A stretch of 64,000 nucleotides of DNA from Hydrogenophaga sp. PBL-H3 (lineage in GTDB: Bacteria > Pseudomonadota > Gammaproteobacteria > Burkholderiales > Burkholderiaceae_C). The stretch is taken from positions 3,946,001-4,010,000 of the forward strand of contig NZ_CP044972.1 of the NCBI RefSeq assembly GCF_010104355.1, given 5' to 3'. Below the pieces are notes generated by a model. That model was not told where the DNA came from, did not search any database, and saw only the letters and a program-made list of their open reading frames with translations. The position numbers and the translations under genes are program-made. Numbering within the stretch: the stretch's first letter is position 1; each line of letters begins with the position of its first letter. This document shows, one piece after another, positions 54,771 to 64,000 of this stretch.

Positions 54771-55637
54771 TCAGGGCTCGGCCGGAATGGGCGCGACCTT
54801 GAACCACTTCACCGCTCCACCCTTGGTGTGCAGCACCGTGAAGCGAAGGCCTTCGAGCTCGTGGACTTCGCCGCGCTTGGGCACGTGGCCCATGGCGTGG
54901 GCGATCATGCCGCCGATGGTGTCGAAGTCGTCTTCCGGGAGCTTCAGGCCAAAGGATTCGTTGATGCGTTCGATCGGCGTGTCGCCGCTCACGCGCCAGG
55001 TGCTGTCGGCCAGACCGAAGATGTCGCCTTCGTCTTCGGCCACGTCGAATTCGTCTTCGATCTCGCCGACGATTTCTTCCAGCACGTCTTCGATGGTGAT
55101 GAGGCCAGCCACGCGGCCGAACTCGTCGATCACGATGGCCAGGTGGTTGCGGTTGCCGCGGAACTCGCGCAAGAGGTCGTTGAGCCCCTTGGTCTCGGGA
55201 ACAAAGGTGGCGGGGCGAAGCAGGGCTCGGATGTTGAGCTCGGGTGCACGCTGCAGCTTGAGCAGGTCCTTGGCCAGCAAGATGCCGATGATGTTTTCGC
55301 GCTCACCTTCAAAGACCGGGAAACGCGAGTGCGCGGTGTCGATGACCAGATGAAGCAACTGGTCAAAGGGCGCATCGATGTCCAGCACATCCATGCGCGG
55401 TGTGGCCACCATCACGTCGCCAGCGGTCATGTCGGCGATGCGGATCACGCCTTCGAGCATCACCCGCGACTCGGCGTTGATGATGTCGTTGTCCTCGGCA
55501 TCGGCGAGGGTCTCGATCAGTTCGTCCTTGGAATCCGGCCCGGGGTGAATGAACTCCGCGAGCTTTTGCAGGAAACCACGTTTGTCGGCATGCCGCAGGC
55601 TGCGCTGCGGCCCACTACTGGGAGGGGATTCGGCCAC
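54771..55637 (-). CDS. corC: CorC/HlyC-type CBS-domain protein
   Basis: 288 residues. It has the N-terminal LAEFIHPGPDSKDELIETLA segment, two CBS domains (DVMVATPRMDVLDI to LLKLQR, and LRPATFVPETKGL to EEIVGEIEDEFD) and a C-terminal transporter-associated domain. Related proteins modulate CorA-type Mg2+/Co2+ efflux. A GTG at 55637 gives a family-like length; no ribosome site is clear there and the frame stays open 32 codons further. It is upstream of lnt in the common corC-lnt pair. Confidence 0.9.
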   Translation of the reverse strand: MAESPPSSGPQRSLRHADKRGFLQKLAEFIHPGPDSKDELIETLADAEDNDIINAESRVMLEGVIRIADMTAGDVMVATPRMDVLDIDAPFDQLLHLVIDTAHSRFPVFEGERENIIGILLAKDLLKLQRAPELNIRALLRPATFVPETKGLNDLLREFRGNRNHLAIVIDEFGRVAGLITIEDVLEEIVGEIEDEFDVAEDEGDIFGLADSTWRVSGDTPIERINESFGLKLPEDDFDTIGGMIAHAMGHVPKRGEVHELEGLRFTVLHTKGGAVKWFKVAPIPAEP

Positions 55638-55741
55638 TGAAGGTTGGGGGGGTTGTAACGGTGCGAAAGGATACCCCAAGCGGGTGATCCAAAGCAAAAA
55701 TGCGGCCAAGCCGCCAAGCCGCCAAGGCACCACCGTGCGTG

Positions 55742-56491
55742 TCAGCCGCGGACCCGTTCGCGAGCTTCGCGCACGCCTTGGCGAATGTCTTGCAACATGG
55801 CCAGCACACTCCAGAACTGTTTGGCCTGGGCCTTGAGGTGGTAGTCGGTGAGGGCCACCTGCTGGTTGACCATCTCGGTCACGCGCGAGTCAAAATCGGC
55901 CGGCGGCAGACGCAGGTGGGCTTCCGACTCGGAGCCGTCGCGCTCGATGATCGCGCCGGCATGGCGCGCTATCTTGAGCATGGCGGTGTTCTCCGACAAG
56001 GCATGGATGAACAGCTGCGTCACGCCTTCGTTGCGCGCGTGCATGACCGCGCGCTCGAACAACCGACTTCCATAGCCGCGTCCGCGTGCGCTCTTGGCCA
56101 CCGACACGCCGAATTCGGCACAGCTGGTGTACTGCGGATCGATCGAGAAGGCCAGGTGGGCCATGGCGATCAGGTCGAGATTGCGGTTGAAGATGCCGAA
56201 GAGTTCGTCTCGCTCGAAATTGAGCTGATCTACATAGCGGGTGATCTGCTCTTCGTTGGCGGCGTAACCAAAACGCAGGTACCGATCGTGCGGCTCCAGC
56301 GCCAGCAGGTGGCCCAGGATGCGGTCGCGTTGGCCCGGGCCGATTGAGCGGATGGGCACCACGACACTGGTGGACGGGAACGCACGGTCATCGGCTACAC
56401 GCGCGGCACCTGCCGGCGCGGGCACGGCTGGGCTGGCCGCACCTTGAGCGGGCGGCGTTGCAGACTTGAACCAGCGAGCGGAATCGACCAT
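55742..56491 (-). CDS. GNAT-family acetyltransferase
   Basis: 249 residues. The acetyl-CoA-binding signature is SVAKSARGRGYGSRLFERAV (residues about 130-150); the N-terminal 40 residues are Ala/Pro-rich and probably disordered. An acetyltransferase of unknown substrate. It stands alone, with 104 bp to the upstream-oriented corC start. Confidence 0.88.
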   Translation of the reverse strand: MVDSARWFKSATPPAQGAASPAVPAPAGAARVADDRAFPSTSVVVPIRSIGPGQRDRILGHLLALEPHDRYLRFGYAANEEQITRYVDQLNFERDELFGIFNRNLDLIAMAHLAFSIDPQYTSCAEFGVSVAKSARGRGYGSRLFERAVMHARNEGVTQLFIHALSENTAMLKIARHAGAIIERDGSESEAHLRLPPADFDSRVTEMVNQQVALTDYHLKAQAKQFWSVLAMLQDIRQGVREARERVRG

Positions 56492-56599
56492 GGCTGAACT
56501 GTACGGGTTATCCCTATATCGACAAGGACTGACATCCCTAAACCCGCAGAATCCCGATGGGCGGGCGGCGAGCGACCGCCGGTCGCCCCGGGCCGAGAT

Positions 56600-57073
56600 C
56601 TAAAGCGGCAAGGCGGTCGTGCTTTTCACTCTGTCCATCACGAAACTGGTCTTGCAGTCCTGCACGCTGGGGTGTTTGAGCAAGGTCTCCATGATGAAGC
56701 GCGAGTAGGCGGCCATGTCGGCCACCACCAACCGCAACTGAAAGTCCATCTCCCCGGTGAGTGCCGCGCATTCCACCACTTCGGGCCAGGCCAGCACGCT
56801 GGCGCGAAACAGGTCCATCGGGTTGCGCTTGGCGCTTCCGGTGTGTTTTTCCAGGCGCACGCTCACGTAGGCTGTGAGACCCAACCCCACGGCTTCCGGA
56901 CGCACCAGGGCCACATAGCGGTCGATCACGTGCGCCTCTTCGAGCCGTCGCACGCGCCTCAGCACAGCGCTGGGCGACAGGCCCACCGCCTCGGCGATCT
57001 GGTCGTAGGTGGCGCGGCCATCGGCCTGCAGGCTGCGCAAAATGTGCCGATCAAGCTTGTCCAGTGCTTCCAT
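56600..57073 (-). CDS. Lrp/AsnC-family transcriptional regulator
   Basis: 157 residues. The HTH is ATYDQIAEAVGLSPSAVLRR at about 20-40 and the C-terminal RAM ligand domain ends LLKHPSVQDCKTSFVMDRV. It probably senses an aromatic or branched amino acid. It is divergent from hppD-phhA, which points to control of phenylalanine/tyrosine breakdown. The ATG is at 57073; the frame is open 35 codons further, but those codons run through the promoter. Confidence 0.92.
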   Translation of the reverse strand: MEALDKLDRHILRSLQADGRATYDQIAEAVGLSPSAVLRRVRRLEEAHVIDRYVALVRPEAVGLGLTAYVSVRLEKHTGSAKRNPMDLFRASVLAWPEVVECAALTGEMDFQLRLVVADMAAYSRFIMETLLKHPSVQDCKTSFVMDRVKSTTALPL

Positions 57074-57080
57074 ACGGCGA

Positions 57081-57109
57081 ATTATGCAGGTTTCCTGCAA
57101 TGAGGACAA
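57081..57109 (-). promoter_or_regulatory. lrp-type gene promoter with internal dyad, probably leaderless
   Basis: On the minus strand: -35 TTGTCC (57109-57104), a 17-bp spacer and -10 CATAAT (57086-57081). The perfect dyad TGCAGG TTT CCTGCA (57085-57099) sits between them and reaches the -10. The expected start, about 7 nt beyond the -10, is at 57074, beside the ATG at 57073, and no ribosome site precedes it. Confidence 0.6.
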
Positions 57110-57189
57110 GAGAAGCGCCCTAAAACGCCGGATTCGTGACACGCTGCACCGATACAGTGGCGCATCCCCCCACGCCACCGGAGACCGCC

Positions 57190-58311
57190 ATGAACTCAGC
57201 CCTGCCCACCGCCGTCCAGACCGCCGCGACCGAATGGGAGAACCCCATGGGCACCGACGGTTTCGAGTTCATCGAATACGCCGCGCCCGACCCGGTGGCC
57301 ATGGGTGCGCTGTTCGAGCGCATGGGCTTCAAGCCGATCGCGAAGCACCGGCACAAGGCCGTGACGCTGTACCGCCAGGGCGAGATCAACTTCATCATCA
57401 ATGCCGAGCCCGACAGCTTCGCGCAGCGCTTCGCGCGTTTGCATGGCCCCAGCGTGTGCGCGATCGCCTTCCGCGTGCGCGACGCCAAGGCCGCTTACGA
57501 GCGTGCGATTGCGCTCGGCGCCTGGGGCTACGCGCAGTCGGCCGGCCCGGGCGAACTGAACATCCCGGCCATCAAGGGCATCGGCGACTCCATCATCTAT
57601 TTCATCGACCGCTGGCGCGGCAAAAACGGCACCAAAGAGGGCGACATCGGCAACATCGGCTTCTTCGACGTGGACTTCGAGCCGCTGCCCGGTGCCGAGC
57701 TCAACCCCGCAGGCCATGGCCTGACCTACATCGACCACCTCACGCACAACGTGCACCGCGGCCGCATGGACGAGTGGGCAGGCTTCTACGAGCGCCTGTT
57801 CAACTTCCGCGAGGTGCGCTACTTCGACATCGAGGGCCAGGCCACCGGCGTGAAGAGCAAGGCCATGACCAGTCCTTGCGGCAAGATCCGCATCCCGATC
57901 AACGAAGAAGGCAACGAGAAGGCGGGACAGATCCAGGAGTACCTGGACCGGTACCACGGCGAGGGGATCCAGCACATCGCCATGGGCTCGACCAACCTGT
58001 ACGACACGGTGGACGCGCTGGAGCTCAGCGGCGTGAAGCTGCTCAACACCAGCGAGACCTACTACGAGCTGCTGCCCAAGCGCATCCCCAACCACAGTGA
58101 AAATGTGGAGGCGCTGAAGCAGCGCAACATCCTGGTGGATGGCGCGCCTGGTGAACTGCTGCTGCAGATCTTCAGCGAGAACCAGCTGGGCCCGATCTTC
58201 TTCGAGTTCATCCAGCGCAAGGGCAACCAGGGCTTCGGTGAGGGCAACTTCAAGGCGCTCTTCGAGACCATGGAACTCGACCAGGTGCGCCGCGGCGTGC
58301 TCAAGGCCTGA
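57190..58311 (+). CDS. hppD: 4-hydroxyphenylpyruvate dioxygenase
   Basis: 373 residues, two glyoxalase-like domains. The iron ligands are H183 (YIDHLTHNV), H262 (IQHIAMG) and E339 (FFEFIQRKG). It converts 4-hydroxyphenylpyruvate to homogentisate, the second step of tyrosine breakdown. The ATG at 57190 is preferred to one 18 codons earlier because it lies after a GGAG site. It is followed at 11 bp by phhA. Confidence 0.96.
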   Translation: MNSALPTAVQTAATEWENPMGTDGFEFIEYAAPDPVAMGALFERMGFKPIAKHRHKAVTLYRQGEINFIINAEPDSFAQRFARLHGPSVCAIAFRVRDAKAAYERAIALGAWGYAQSAGPGELNIPAIKGIGDSIIYFIDRWRGKNGTKEGDIGNIGFFDVDFEPLPGAELNPAGHGLTYIDHLTHNVHRGRMDEWAGFYERLFNFREVRYFDIEGQATGVKSKAMTSPCGKIRIPINEEGNEKAGQIQEYLDRYHGEGIQHIAMGSTNLYDTVDALELSGVKLLNTSETYYELLPKRIPNHSENVEALKQRNILVDGAPGELLLQIFSENQLGPIFFEFIQRKGNQGFGEGNFKALFETMELDQVRRGVLKA

Positions 58312-58322
58312 GGGCGCACGCC

Positions 58323-59177
58323 ATGGCCGTTGAACCCGTTGTGTATGGTGCCAGCGAGCGTCCACCGCGCGGTGACTACTCGCGCGCGCTGGCCGACTAC
58401 ACCTGCCCGCAAAACTGGGCCTCGTACACCGCGGCCGACCACGACACCTATCGCCGCCTCTACGAGCGCCAGACCGCGCTGTTGCCCGGCCTGGCATGCG
58501 ACGCCTTCATCGAAGCCCTCCCCTCGCTGGGCATCAAGGATCACATTCCCCGCTTCGAGGAAATCAACGTTCGACTTCGGTCCGCGACCGGCTGGGAGTT
58601 GGTGGCGGTGCCTGGCCTCATTCCGGAGCGCCCCTTTTTCGATCTTCTCGCCCACCGGCGCTTCCCCGTCACCGACTGGATTCGCAATCCGGAAGAGTTC
58701 GACTACATCGTTGAGCCCGACGTGTTTCACGACCTGTTCGGCCACGTGCCGCTGCTGTTCAATCCGGTGTTCGCCGACTACGTGCAGCGCTACGGCGTCG
58801 GGGGCCTGAAGGCGCACGACCTGGGCGCGGGCGAACTGCTTTCGCGGCTGTATTGGTACACCATCGAATTCGGCCTGATCCGCCAGGCCAACGGGCTGCG
58901 GGCTTATGGCGCTGGCATCCTGAGTTCGTCAGGCGAGCTGCGCCACAGCGTCACCAGCCCCAAGCCACGGCGCATCGCGCTGGACCTGCTGCGCTGCATG
59001 CGCACGCGCTACAAGATCGACGACTACCAGGCCACCTACTTCGTCATCGACAGCTTCGAACAGCTGTTCGATATGACCGCGCCCGACTTCGCACCGCTCT
59101 ACGAGACGGTGCGCTCGCTTGGTGAACTCGGGGCCGACGCGACCATCGCAAGCGACTCGTTCATCACCCTGGGGTGA
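58323..59177 (+). CDS. phhA: Phenylalanine 4-monooxygenase
   Basis: 284 residues. Iron ligands H136 and H141 (FHDLFGHVP) and E182 (YTIEFGL) show the pterin-dependent aromatic amino acid hydroxylase family. It makes tyrosine from phenylalanine with tetrahydropterin and O2, feeding HppD. Its last 79 bp overlap the 3' end of the convergent hydrolase gene. Confidence 0.96.
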   Translation: MAVEPVVYGASERPPRGDYSRALADYTCPQNWASYTAADHDTYRRLYERQTALLPGLACDAFIEALPSLGIKDHIPRFEEINVRLRSATGWELVAVPGLIPERPFFDLLAHRRFPVTDWIRNPEEFDYIVEPDVFHDLFGHVPLLFNPVFADYVQRYGVGGLKAHDLGAGELLSRLYWYTIEFGLIRQANGLRAYGAGILSSSGELRHSVTSPKPRRIALDLLRCMRTRYKIDDYQATYFVIDSFEQLFDMTAPDFAPLYETVRSLGELGADATIASDSFITLG

Positions 59178-60094
59178 AACGCCAGCGCGACGTGCGCTGC
59201 GCCGGGCACGAGGCGGTTGTCAGCGCCGGGCAAAGTAGCAGTGGACGCCGGGAAGACGATGTTGTCGGTGTTGCTGTACCAACAGACGAAGCGCCCCGTG
59301 TTGCGCTGCGGGTGCAAAAGCAGTTCGCGCGCCAGCAACGCCTGCTGCCAGTCGCCGTCGTGGCGCATCTGACGCCCGTTGTTCAAATGGCTGAACCGCG
59401 CCAGCCACGTGCCGCGGTGAGGTGATCCGATGGTGATGACCTTGTCGATGCGAGCACTGGCGTCTGCGGCGCTGGCCAACCACGCCCGCGCCGCCAGCCC
59501 GCCCATGCTGTGACAGATGAGCGTAGGCGCCCGGCCTGTCAGCGCCGTCGCGCGGTTCACGGCAGCATCGACGAGCGGCACGTACTCGTCAATCGAGCCG
59601 AAGATCGGCTCCAGGTTGACCGACACGTAGGGCACCTGGAGTTCGCGCAGCCGCCTCATCCAGGGCAACCAGAATCCGCGGTTGCAAACAAATCCGTGAA
59701 TCAAGACCACCGCGGGACGGGAGGTGTCTGAAGCGGCAACGGTGTCGGGCATGTGCCGCCAGCAGAAGGGCTGCCGCCAGCCAAACACCTGCGGAGCCAC
59801 CCTCACCTCTTGCCACCAGGCGGCGATCCATTGAGACACCTGGGCCCGGGTGCTTGCGTCCCCCCGGTTGACCACCGCTGCAGCCACCATTTCAATCGCA
59901 AGGACCGCCGCGTACCCCAGGAACACAAAGACGACACCTGCAACAGCCCAGACCGCAGAGCGTGGCCCCATCGCCCATAGCCATAGACTGGCCGCCGCCA
60001 ATGCGCCCAGCACGATCGCCTGTTGCAGTCGGGCCAACGTCGACGGTGACTCGTGGGTCCGCACCAAGAGATTGGGTGTGTTCAAGGGTTCCAT
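59099..60094 (-). CDS. Alpha/beta hydrolase, lipase-like, membrane-anchored
   Basis: 331 residues. The first 60 residues hold two hydrophobic helices (IVLGALAAASLWLWAM, WAVAGVVFVFLGYAAVLAI), so it is probably anchored in the membrane. The hydrolase core has the oxyanion segment VVLIHGFVCNRG and the nucleophile elbow CHSMGG. A His in PGAAHVALAFHPRV is a candidate for the triad. Triacylglycerol lipase/esterase-like; substrate unknown. The 3' end overlaps phhA by 79 bp. A TTG two codons upstream is a possible alternative start. Confidence 0.87.
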   Translation of the reverse strand: MEPLNTPNLLVRTHESPSTLARLQQAIVLGALAAASLWLWAMGPRSAVWAVAGVVFVFLGYAAVLAIEMVAAAVVNRGDASTRAQVSQWIAAWWQEVRVAPQVFGWRQPFCWRHMPDTVAASDTSRPAVVLIHGFVCNRGFWLPWMRRLRELQVPYVSVNLEPIFGSIDEYVPLVDAAVNRATALTGRAPTLICHSMGGLAARAWLASAADASARIDKVITIGSPHRGTWLARFSHLNNGRQMRHDGDWQQALLARELLLHPQRNTGRFVCWYSNTDNIVFPASTATLPGADNRLVPGAAHVALAFHPRVMNESLAMVASAPSSPSERTVS

Positions 60095-60210
60095 CACCAA
60101 ACTATCGCATGGCCGCCATGCAATCCGCCTTGCGCACGCACAAAGCGATCACGCGCGACACTCATAGGGCAGCGACAGGGCTAGACTCTTCGCAAGTCGC
60201 CCGCCTAACC

Positions 60211-60948
60211 ATGAGCCAGAACACCAGTGCCGCAGACCTCATCCGGACGCATCTTGCGCGTGTGGATCAGTTGCGCCGGCAGGCACACACTGAAGGCTGG
60301 CAGTCGGCTGTCGACGAAGTCAAGTTGCTGCAAGCCCATCGATTTCGAGCGACCTATTCCGACTTCTTGCAGCATCCGCGGTACGCACCGGCCACCCGAT
60401 TCTTTCTGGACGAGCTTTATGGCGTACACGATTTCGTCCAACGTGACGCCCAGTTCTCGCGAATCGCTGGAGCCCTTGAGCGTTTGTTTCCAGAGGCGGT
60501 GGCCCAACTCGCAGTGGATCTCGCCGAGACCCACGCGCTGACTGAAGTGCTTGACCAGAAGCTGGCCACCCACTGGCAGACGCTTGATCCTGGCTTACCT
60601 GCAGCGACCCGCTATATCTTGAGCTGGCGCCTGACCAACTCCAGAGAGTCCCGCGAGCGGCAGCTGACGGTCATTCAACACATGGGACTTGAATTGCAGC
60701 GGCTCACGCGCATGAAGAGCCTGCGCCTTGGCCTTCGCATGATGCGCAATCCAGCGCGTGTGGCCGGTCTTGACGTCCTTCAGCACTTTCTGGAAAGCGG
60801 TTTCGATGCGTTCTCAAGCCTGGGCGATGCACGACCGTTCCTGAACGCGATCAATGAACGCGAGTCCCGCTGGGTGCAGGCCTTCTTCGAGCAACCCATG
60901 GACGCTTGCAGCGAAGCACTAACCCGTGAGTTGACCAGCAGCAACTGA
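60211..60948 (+). CDS. FFLEELY-motif-like helical protein, unknown function
   Basis: 245 residues, almost all helical. The segment TRFFLDELYGVHDFVQRDAQ corresponds to the FFLEELY motif of a conserved proteobacterial family with no known role. There is no signal peptide or membrane helix. The ATG at 60211 lies after CGCCTAACC, with no clear ribosome site. Its upstream region is shared with the divergent hydrolase, and a metallo-beta-lactamase-fold gene follows on the same strand at 57 bp. Confidence 0.8.
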   Translation: MSQNTSAADLIRTHLARVDQLRRQAHTEGWQSAVDEVKLLQAHRFRATYSDFLQHPRYAPATRFFLDELYGVHDFVQRDAQFSRIAGALERLFPEAVAQLAVDLAETHALTEVLDQKLATHWQTLDPGLPAATRYILSWRLTNSRESRERQLTVIQHMGLELQRLTRMKSLRLGLRMMRNPARVAGLDVLQHFLESGFDAFSSLGDARPFLNAINERESRWVQAFFEQPMDACSEALTRELTSSN

Positions 60949-61004
60949 GTCAAACGGCGCAGCGCCCAGCCCAACTGAACTCCCTCAGAACGAGATCCGC
61001 CAGC

Positions 61005-61958
61005 ATGATCGCCTCGCACGACAAGAGCACGGTAGCAGCCAGCCTGGCCGCCCAGGGAATCACGGTCTTCGAGCGCGGCTGGCTTTCGTCAAACAACGTG
61101 CTGCTCATGGGCGACGGTCCGAGCTCACTCGTTGACTCCGGGTATTGCATTCATTCCCGTCAAACTGTCTCGCTTGTGCAAGGGGCGCTGAAAGGCCGCC
61201 CGCTGGACCTTCTACTGAACACGCACCTGCACAGCGATCATTGCGGGGGAAATGCCTCTCTGCAGGACGCGTTTCCTCAACTGCAAACACTGATTCCTCC
61301 GGGACAAGCGGGCTCGGTTGCAGATTGGGACCCTGTCGCGTTGACTTACGAACCCACAGGCCAATCATGCCCAGCGTTCAAGCACCAAGGAACCTTGAGG
61401 CCTGGCAAGAGCATTCAGTTGGGACGTGACGGTTGGGAAATTCACGCCGCGAAAGGGCACGATCCCCATTCGGTGATCCTGTTTCAGCGCGAGTCTGGAA
61501 TCCTCATCTCGGCAGATGCCTTGTGGGGGAACGGATTTGGCATCGTTTTCCCGGAACTTGAAGGCACCGATGCCTTCGACGACGTATCCGCCACGTTGGA
61601 TCTGATAGCAAGCTTGGCTCCCAGCGTCGTCATCCCCGGCCATGGAGCTGTCTTTTTCGATATCAGGGGAGCCCTGCAGCGAGCCCGTAGTCGCCTTGAT
61701 CAGTTCGTGCGCCATCCGGCCAAGCACCGACGGCACGCGCTGAAGGTGCTGATCAAGTTCAAGCTTCTGGAATGGCAGTCCGTGTCCTTTGAAGACTTGC
61801 TTCATTGGTACAAGACCACGCCTTACATCTCGATCATTGAACAACGCACCACTTTCGCCAACGAACCATCTCTTGAAGACTCGCTCCAGACCTTGCTAGA
61901 CGAACTGAACTCCAGTCGTGCACTGCGTCTGGAATCGGGTCACATCTACAACGCCTGA
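61005..61958 (+). CDS. Metallo-beta-lactamase-fold hydrolase
   Basis: 317 residues. The zinc motif is THLHSDH (H74, H76, D78, H79); later ligands are probably in KGHDPHS, SADALW and PGHGAVF. It is a hydrolase of the glyoxalase II/RNase Z/beta-lactamase fold; substrate unknown. The C-terminal helical part (about 220-317) is typical of the larger cytosolic members. It ends 40-90 bp before the rRNA terminator of the opposite strand. Confidence 0.88.
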   Translation: MIASHDKSTVAASLAAQGITVFERGWLSSNNVLLMGDGPSSLVDSGYCIHSRQTVSLVQGALKGRPLDLLLNTHLHSDHCGGNASLQDAFPQLQTLIPPGQAGSVADWDPVALTYEPTGQSCPAFKHQGTLRPGKSIQLGRDGWEIHAAKGHDPHSVILFQRESGILISADALWGNGFGIVFPELEGTDAFDDVSATLDLIASLAPSVVIPGHGAVFFDIRGALQRARSRLDQFVRHPAKHRRHALKVLIKFKLLEWQSVSFEDLLHWYKTTPYISIIEQRTTFANEPSLEDSLQTLLDELNSSRALRLESGHIYNA

Positions 61959-62002
61959 ATGCGGAGAATGCGATCGAAGGACCACAGAACATTTGCCGCC
62001 AT

Positions 62003-62048
62003 AAAGCCCAAACCCCCAGGCACCTGGAGGCACGAGGGGGTTTGGGGG
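62003..62048 (-). terminator. Probable rRNA operon terminator
   Basis: CCAAACCCCC (62008-62017) and GGGGGTTTGG (62036-62045) form a 10-bp stem just beyond the 5S 3' end. On the minus strand it is followed by GCTTTAT, a short T-run. It is the only strong hairpin between the metallo-beta-lactamase-fold gene and 5S. Confidence 0.65.
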
Positions 62049-62059
62049 GCTGGGTAAGA

Positions 62060-62174
62060 GCCTGACGATGACCTACTTTCACACGGGAACCCGCACTATC
62101 ATCGGCGCAAAGGCGTTTCACTGTCCTGTTCGGGATGGGAAGGAGTGGTACCACCTCGCTATGGTCGTCAGGCA
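62060..62174 (-). rRNA. rrf: 5S ribosomal RNA
   Basis: About 115 nt. On the minus strand it begins TGCCTGACGACCATAGCGAG and ends CGTCAGGCT, with the 5' and 3' ends pairing (GCCTGACGA/TCGTCAGGC). The conserved central CCGAACAGG is also present. It follows the 23S gene on the same strand. Confidence 0.95.
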
Positions 62175-62347
62175 TAACTTGTTGTCCTGACTGTGCACGC
62201 GCACAGCCCGAACGAATTCATAGAGCTTCGAATCAGCTGATTTTTTGATTGCTGCCAACGAGCTGAATCGACGTATCGATTCAAATCGGCATACACATGA
62301 CATTTCTGTCGTATGACATTTGACTTTGAGATTTTATCAAAGTTATA
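62175..62347 (-). other. 23S-5S spacer of the rRNA operon
   Basis: 173 bp between 5S and 23S on the minus strand. It is AT-rich compared with its surroundings. The part beside 23S (about 62290-62345) probably belongs to the 23S processing stem. No tRNA or gene was seen. Confidence 0.7.

Positions 62348-64000
<1,653 letters not shown>

Overview
The window is GC-rich, densely coded bacterial chromosome. Gene order (glyQ-glyS-gmhB-plsC-metallopeptidase, corC-lnt, paaI-liuA-can-aceK), a double-length UvrA, an ahcY gene behind an S-adenosylhomocysteine (SAH) riboswitch and characteristic GC-rich palindromic repeats suggest a betaproteobacterium of the order Burkholderiales. It is most like the Comamonadaceae (Hydrogenophaga or a relative). 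The genus is an inference; no alignment or database search was possible.

Layout. 0-5 kb: start of tlyA, then ahcY behind a SAH riboswitch whose 3' arm also forms an intrinsic terminator; divergent from these, a HAD phosphatase and an MFS transporter, then two small genes. 5-11.2 kb: a 2013-residue tandem UvrA carrying two in-frame insertions of a palindromic repeat. 11.3-18.7 kb: a lone periplasmic binding protein, a UspA protein and a two-gene NAD-linked formate dehydrogenase with a divergent regulator. 18.7-22.2 kb: three small housekeeping genes and an orphan 633-residue protein. 22.2-31.5 kb: one long minus-strand liu cluster for leucine/isovalerate breakdown (carboxylase beta and alpha subunits, hydratase, lyase) that also carries an acyl-CoA dehydrogenase, DinB-like, DUF4126, GhrA and LysE genes. 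An AraC-type regulator is divergent from it. 32.6-37.5 kb: a HAD hydrolase, a YchJ-like protein, a glutathione transferase and the Trk potassium uptake pair. 37.6-45.7 kb: a second catabolic operon, paaI-liuA-can-aceK-thiolase-acyl-CoA dehydrogenase, whose promoter contains a perfect 22-bp palindrome also found, slightly diverged, before a nearby MerR-type gene read as liuR. 45.8-51.2 kb: glyQS, gmhB, plsC and a YgjP-like metallopeptidase. 51.3-56.5 kb: a cysteine-free orphan protein, lnt, corC and a GNAT gene. 56.6-59.2 kb: an Lrp-type regulator divergent from hppD-phhA (phenylalanine and tyrosine catabolism). 59.1-62 kb: a lipase-like hydrolase, an FFLEELY-type protein and a metallo-beta-lactamase-fold enzyme. 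62-64 kb: the 3' end of an rRNA operon on the minus strand (5S and part of 23S).

How the genes work together. Both catabolic operons converge on leucine: LiuA makes 3-methylcrotonyl-CoA, LiuBD carboxylate it with bicarbonate, LiuC hydrates it and LiuE splits it to acetyl-CoA and acetoacetate. A carbonic anhydrase (bicarbonate) and AceK (sends isocitrate to the glyoxylate shunt) sit in the liuA operon, which makes metabolic sense. No tRNA, CRISPR array, insertion sequence or prophage was found. No gene-free stretch exceeds about 200 bases.
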